The notes below the pieces were generated by a model that saw nothing but the letters and a program-made list of their open reading frames with translations, was not told the DNA's origin and did not search any database. From contig JAPLTZ010000213.1 of the NCBI GenBank assembly GCA_026397895.1, positions 1-6,331 on the forward strand: a stretch of DNA of 6,331 bases, in the 5' to 3' direction. Shown piece after piece: positions 5,957-6,331 of the stretch (position 1 is the first letter of the stretch; each line of letters begins with the position of its first letter). This DNA comes from Verrucomicrobiota bacterium (lineage in GTDB: Bacteria; Verrucomicrobiota; Verrucomicrobiia; Limisphaerales; JAFMIX01). A program made the translations under genes and the position numbers.

Positions 5957-6331
5957 ATGAAATTTCTGTTCAAGCTGGCGCTGAAACTCCTGCTGGTGCT
6001 GATCGTGCTGGTCGGCGTGGCGTTCCTGTCGTGGGACTGGATCGTGAAGAAGGTTGCCGAGAAGCGCATCCAGTCCGTGACGGGCATGGAGACGCACTTC
6101 GACACGTTCTTCGTCGGCGTGACCAAGCCGGTCATCCACATTGAAAATTTCCGGCTCTACAACCCGGCGGAGTTCGGCGGCTCGACGCTCGTGGACGTGC
6201 CGGAGCTGCATCTGGAATATGACGCGGCGGCACTGCGGGCGGGCAAGGTGCGCATCAAGCTGTTGCGCGTGAACCTCGCCGAGGTGAATCTGGTGAAGAA
6301 CGCAGCAGGGCAGATGAACATCAACTTTTTG
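5957..6331 (+). CDS. AsmA-like membrane-anchored protein, 5' end only
   Basis: The first 125 residues of a longer protein cut by the right edge. It starts with a Lys-flanked hydrophobic helix (KFLFKLALKLLLVLIVLVGVAF, about 2-23), an uncleaved N-terminal anchor or signal-anchor. Then come a region ending SVTGMETHFDTFFVGV, PVIHIENFRLYNPAEFGG (about 63-80), VDVPELHLEYD, and a strand-rich section finishing with NAAGQMNINF. This order (anchor, a TG motif, a 'nl-l-NP--F' block, then a 'G--N' motif) is typical of AsmA/DUF748-type proteins. Relatives span the periplasm as beta-rich bridges and help move or assemble lipids in the outer membrane. No Shine-Dalgarno sequence precedes the ATG; the promoter placement suggests a leaderless message. 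The family call is from general pattern, and the missing C-terminus prevents sub-classification. Confidence 0.75.
   Translation, partial: MKFLFKLALKLLLVLIVLVGVAFLSWDWIVKKVAEKRIQSVTGMETHFDTFFVGVTKPVIHIENFRLYNPAEFGGSTLVDVPELHLEYDAAALRAGKVRIKLLRVNLAEVNLVKNAAGQMNINFL

Overview
The window is a gene-dense stretch of a high-GC Gram-negative genome. Most of it is GC-rich, many lines by hand count being about 60-80% G+C. One gene, at 3136-3717, is only about 49%. A TraT-type outer-membrane lipoprotein with a lipobox and an AsmA-like envelope protein argue for a diderm bacterium. The Nudix variant, the AsmA-like protein and the 214-residue unknown resemble proteins I associate with Verrucomicrobiota. 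That placement is inference from general family resemblance, not from a marker gene.

Left part, minus strand, read from 4222 down to 1: a Nudix hydrolase, a low-GC protein of unknown function, the tRNA adenosine deaminase TadA, a GT39/ArnT-like membrane glycosyltransferase, and a GT4-family glycosyltransferase that runs off the left edge. The last three are tightly packed. tadA and the GT39 gene overlap by 4 nt (ATGA), and only 2 nt separate the GT39 stop from the GT4 start. They are very probably co-transcribed, with the two glycosyltransferases supplying envelope glycan or lipid glycosylation.

Middle: the 113-nt divergent spacer 4223-4335 holds a 30-nt imperfect inverted repeat built of CGCGAATT-like units spaced about 10 nt apart. 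Weak candidate promoters for both directions overlap it. To its right, on the plus strand, is a 214-residue protein of unknown function with a possible zinc knuckle.

Right part, plus strand: a convincing traT homologue, then a strong intrinsic terminator (13-bp stem, GCAA loop), then a candidate promoter placed so that transcription would start on the A of the next ATG (a leaderless mRNA). That gene is the 5' end of an AsmA-like membrane-anchored protein cut by the right edge.

No tRNA, rRNA, CRISPR array, transposase or phage gene is visible. The two least explained items are the low-GC orphan at 3136-3717 and the 214-residue protein beside the phased inverted repeat. I see no clear multi-gene novel system.
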